Source: Methanocorpusculum sp. (GTDB lineage Archaea; Halobacteriota; Methanomicrobia; Methanomicrobiales; Methanocorpusculaceae). Taken from it: 6,868 nucleotides of DNA. Below the pieces are notes generated by a model, which was given only the letters and a program-made list of their open reading frames with translations, had not been told where the DNA came from and searched no databases. Location of the stretch: the NCBI GenBank assembly GCA_017555685.1, contig JAFZFW010000082.1, positions 1-6,868 on the forward strand. The letters run 5' to 3'. Every line of letters begins with the position of its first letter. Position 1 is the stretch's first letter. Below are positions 4,685-6,868 of the stretch, one piece after another. The position numbers and the translations under genes were made by a program.

Positions 4685-6139
4685 TTATGCCTCTTTTAAC
4701 CGCTTTTCGCGGAAGAACAGGCAGAGTACAAAGGCTCCCAGAGCGATGCCGACCGAGACAAAGAAACATAAGTCGAATCCGGCAGAGAGGATACCGGCTG
4801 CAACGTCCTGCATCGGACGCGTGGTGATATCTGTGTGTTTTGCAATCTCTTTTACGCCGGCGATTAAGAGCATGTTAAAGAAGGCGATACCAATCGTCAT
4901 CGGGGCGAAGCGTTCAAGGCTTGTAATACTGGAGACCATGCCGTTCTTCTCCGGTTTGACCGAGCCTAACAGAAGAGTTGAAGCGGTGGTCGTGGTAAGG
5001 CCGACACCAAATCCGATCAGGGCTAAGCCGAAGACAACAATGCCAAGCCCGGTGACCGGGCTGATTTTTGAGAGGAAGAAGTATCCAAGACCCAGTGAAG
5101 CGACTCCGATTAAGATCAGCACTTTGATTTTCCCCAGCATCTTCGCATAAATCTGCCCGGATAAAATTCCGGAAATCATCATGCCAAGCGACATAATCGT
5201 TAGAACCAGACCGGACTCAAAGGTGGAAAGCTGCTTTATCAGCTGCAGATAGAACGGCAGCAGATACTGTGCACCGGCAAGCGTGAAGTACATCAGACAC
5301 AGTACCACATTCATCAGCAGGAAGGAGGGATTCTTAAACAGATTCAGATCGAGAATCGGGGATTTGACCTTTCTCTCGCAGATGATAAATGCCGCGATGC
5401 AGAAGATTGCAAGGACAATGCAGAAGATGACAGGAACAGATGTCCAGCCGAGTTTGTATCCTTCGGAGAAGGCATAGAGAAGAGATGCAAGACCGACGAA
5501 GATGAGAACGGCCCCTGCCCCGTCGAATCCTTTGAGGGTAAACGGTGTCTTTTCATCCTTCGGGAGGACAAAGATTCCCAGAATCAGTGAGGCTATACCG
5601 ACCGGGACGTTGATGTAGAAGATCCAGTTCCAGGAAAGATACTCGGTTAACAGACCGCCGAGGGTTGGTCCGAGAGCCATGCCGAGGGAGGCAAAGAGGA
5701 CGACTACTGCCATCCCTTTTGCGCGGGCAGCGCCCGGCATGTAACGGGAAAGCATGGCCGGGGCAATCACGGTCATCATTACTCCGCCCAAAGCCTGCAG
5801 TACTCTTGCGGCAAGAAGCGTACCAAATGATCCGGTCAGTTCCGGGAAGAATCCACAGGCAAACGAACCGAAGGTAAAGAGGACAAAACCGGTCAGGAAG
5901 ATTTTCCGGTATCCGATGATATCCGTGAGTTTTCCAACGACCAGCAGTGAGCCGGCCATGACTAAGAGGTAAATGGTAGAAACCCAGGCAACAGATGAGC
6001 TTGGCAGATTAAAGATATCAGAAATTGTCGGAAGAGCAATGTTTACAATTGTCCCGTCCAGAGATGACATAAATGCGGCAAGAGCTGACGAGAGAATAAT
6101 CAGCTTCAGCGCTTTTTGAGTTGGAGCCGCGGAATCCAT
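4685..6139 (-). CDS. MFS efflux transporter, DHA2 (EmrB/QacA) 14-helix family
   Basis: A 484-residue membrane protein with about 14 hydrophobic segments, the length and topology of the DHA2 drug:proton antiporter group. The family signature LDGTIVNIALPTI is at residues 27-39 in helix 1, including Asp28. Motif A, GKLTDIIGYRK, is at 69-79 in the helix 2-3 loop. The antiporter motif C region, with G157-P158 and G161-G162, is in helix 5, followed by WNWIFYINVP (170-179). These mark it as an exporter driven by the proton (or sodium) gradient, probably for hydrophobic compounds or metabolites; the substrate cannot be inferred. An in-frame GTG at 6160 would add seven residues, but the ATG at 6139 lies at a leaderless distance from the TATA-like element at 6163-6172, so it is preferred. 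It is a single gene, convergent with mobA and divergent from the nucleotidyltransferase gene, with no regulator next to it. Confidence 0.9.
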   Translation of the reverse strand: MDSAAPTQKALKLIILSSALAAFMSSLDGTIVNIALPTISDIFNLPSSSVAWVSTIYLLVMAGSLLVVGKLTDIIGYRKIFLTGFVLFTFGSFACGFFPELTGSFGTLLAARVLQALGGVMMTVIAPAMLSRYMPGAARAKGMAVVVLFASLGMALGPTLGGLLTEYLSWNWIFYINVPVGIASLILGIFVLPKDEKTPFTLKGFDGAGAVLIFVGLASLLYAFSEGYKLGWTSVPVIFCIVLAIFCIAAFIICERKVKSPILDLNLFKNPSFLLMNVVLCLMYFTLAGAQYLLPFYLQLIKQLSTFESGLVLTIMSLGMMISGILSGQIYAKMLGKIKVLILIGVASLGLGYFFLSKISPVTGLGIVVFGLALIGFGVGLTTTTASTLLLGSVKPEKNGMVSSITSLERFAPMTIGIAFFNMLLIAGVKEIAKHTDITTRPMQDVAAGILSAGFDLCFFVSVGIALGAFVLCLFFREKRLKEA

Positions 6140-6162
6140 GTGTTTGTATTTACCGCACACAA

Positions 6163-6172
6163 TTATTAATAT
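6163..6172 (-). promoter_or_regulatory. TATA-like element of the MFS gene
   Basis: The reverse strand reads ATATTAATAA, centred about 28 nt before the ATG at 6139. No SD precedes that ATG, so a leaderless transcript is likely. The alternative GTG at 6160 would sit between this box and the expected transcription start. Confidence 0.5.
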
Positions 6173-6197
6173 GTGGTTTCAGCCACTCAGCGAAGCA

Positions 6198-6205
6198 TTT
6201 TATTG
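6198..6205 (+). promoter_or_regulatory. TATA-like element of the nucleotidyltransferase gene
   Basis: TTTTATTG begins 35 nt before the ATG at 6233, the same octamer at the same distance as in front of the panE-like gene. There is no SD upstream of the ATG. The 93-nt gap between the MFS and nucleotidyltransferase genes thus holds two divergent core promoters with boxes about 30 nt apart. Confidence 0.5.
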
Positions 6206-6232
6206 CTTTGCCGTACCAATTATTTTTCACGT

Positions 6233-6868
6233 ATGAAACCGATTCGCCTGCGGGATTTCGTGATGACCGAAGACGGCTGTCTGTATGCAGTCTCCGGCTA
6301 TGAGAATGAAGAGCGTGCGGAGTGTGTTCTCCGCTATGTGCCGACCGAAGACGGTGACCGCCTGTCTCCATGGGGCGTGCGCTATAAGAAGTATGATTTT
6401 GCGGATGCCTTCGCATGGGTAAAGGAGCATAAGCCTGAGTATCTTGATTTAGTGCACCGCGTGCCGCTTTCCGATATCGTGAAGGTGTTAAAGCCCGAAG
6501 AGCAGGCGCCCTTTATCGCCGAGCGCGACCCGCGGGTAGCCCGCCTTTTCTCGCACTTTGACCTTCCGGCAGGAACGTACGGCTGTACCGGATCTCTGGT
6601 CGCCGGTCTTGAGTGCGGTACGTCTGATATTGATATGGTTGTCTACGGCTCTGCATGGTTTACTGCCCGCGAACAGTTAATGAAGGCGGTAGCAGACGGG
6701 AAAATCCCGTCTATGAGCGAGGAGATGTGGCAGAAGGTCTATAAGAAGCGCCAACCGGATATCAGCTTCGATGACTTTGTTCTCCACGAATCCAGAAAGT
6801 TCAACCGCGGGGAGTTTGAAGGAACGTACTTTGACCTGCTCTATTCGAGAGGGTATGACAACCTCCAC
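6233..6868 (+). CDS. Predicted archaeal nucleotidyltransferase, C-terminally cut by the window end
   Basis: The frame is open from the ATG at 6233 to the last base, giving 212 residues without a stop. The N-terminal part (MKPIRLRDFV, CVLRYVPTEDGDR, GVRYKKYDF, HRVPLSDIVKVLKPEE) resembles a conserved N-terminal domain of uncharacterised archaeal nucleotidyltransferase-domain proteins. After it comes a polymerase beta-like core: Gly120-Ser121 in CTGSLVAGLE and the metal-binding pair Asp132 and Asp134 in SDIDMVVYG; Asp201 in YFDLLYS is a plausible third carboxylate. The catalytic residues look intact, so nucleotidyl transfer is expected, but the acceptor is unknown. The reading frame has many codons ending in G or C, and the antisense ORFs across it have no family features. 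The start is supported by the TATA-like element 35 nt upstream; no SD is present. I know of no assigned biological role for this group. Confidence 0.8.
   Translation, partial: MKPIRLRDFVMTEDGCLYAVSGYENEERAECVLRYVPTEDGDRLSPWGVRYKKYDFADAFAWVKEHKPEYLDLVHRVPLSDIVKVLKPEEQAPFIAERDPRVARLFSHFDLPAGTYGCTGSLVAGLECGTSDIDMVVYGSAWFTAREQLMKAVADGKIPSMSEEMWQKVYKKRQPDISFDDFVLHESRKFNRGEFEGTYFDLLYSRGYDNLH

Noticed and set aside
4608..5150. Plus-strand frame of 180 codons over the end of the MFS gene
   Set aside because: It is antisense to clear membrane helices of the transporter; its translation is Arg/Pro/Thr-rich with no recognisable domain.
6140..6160. GTG at 6160 as the MFS start
   Set aside because: It would lie between the TATA-like element and the expected transcription start, and adds only a short polar tail; the ATG at 6139 is preferred, though the GTG cannot be fully excluded.
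6173..6186. GTGG/CCAC inverted repeat between the MFS and nucleotidyltransferase genes
   Set aside because: The arms are only 4 bp and no wider symmetry exists, so it is expected by chance.
6150..6430. Minus-strand frames upstream of the MFS gene
   Set aside because: They are antisense to the nucleotidyltransferase gene, whose coding frame carries intact catalytic motifs.

Overview
The window looks archaeal, most likely a euryarchaeal methanogen of the Methanomicrobiales (a Methanocorpusculum-like genome would fit, but I cannot prove genus or species). The reasons are: an archaeal-type ribosomal protein L10e start at the left edge, an archaeal CoA-pathway ketopantoate reductase, a MobA-like protein, an archaeal predicted nucleotidyltransferase at the right edge, and promoters made of an AT-rich TATA element about 31-35 nt upstream of start codons that lack a Shine-Dalgarno (SD) sequence. 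Base composition is moderate throughout and nothing looks like a mobile element, RNA gene or CRISPR array.

Layout. Minus strand, right to left from 2939 to 112: a three-gene ABC importer of the nitrate/sulfonate/taurine (NitT/TauT) class, in the order lipoprotein substrate-binding protein (SBP), permease, ATPase. It is followed on the same strand by the first 18 codons of ribosomal protein L10e (1-56). Plus strand, 3135 to 4666: a two-gene unit of ketopantoate reductase (panE-like) overlapping a MobA-like nucleotidyltransferase by 10 nt. Minus strand, 6139 to 4685: a DHA2-type 14-helix MFS exporter, convergent with mobA across an oligo-T gap of 18 nt. Plus strand, 6233 to the window end: the first 212 residues of a predicted nucleotidyltransferase, divergent from the MFS gene.

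The most notable observation is the SBP. Its two halves appear in swapped order: the part just after the signal peptide resembles the C-terminal half of NitT/TauT binding proteins, and the part ending the protein resembles the N-terminal half. The new ends fall at a loop between a helix and a strand inside lobe 2, which is what a circular permutation would look like. Around this operon there are also a perfect inverted repeat centred on the SBP TATA box, and an oligo-T tract plus a perfect 7-bp hairpin between the SBP and permease genes that could lower expression of the permease and ATPase relative to the binding protein.

Functionally, the importer would bring in a small organic or inorganic anion (the ligand cannot be read from sequence); panE and mobA serve coenzyme A and molybdopterin cofactor synthesis; the MFS protein is a probable proton-driven exporter. 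The four promoter-proximal genes look leaderless or nearly so, whereas the operon-internal ATPase and mobA genes and the ribosomal gene carry strong SD sequences.
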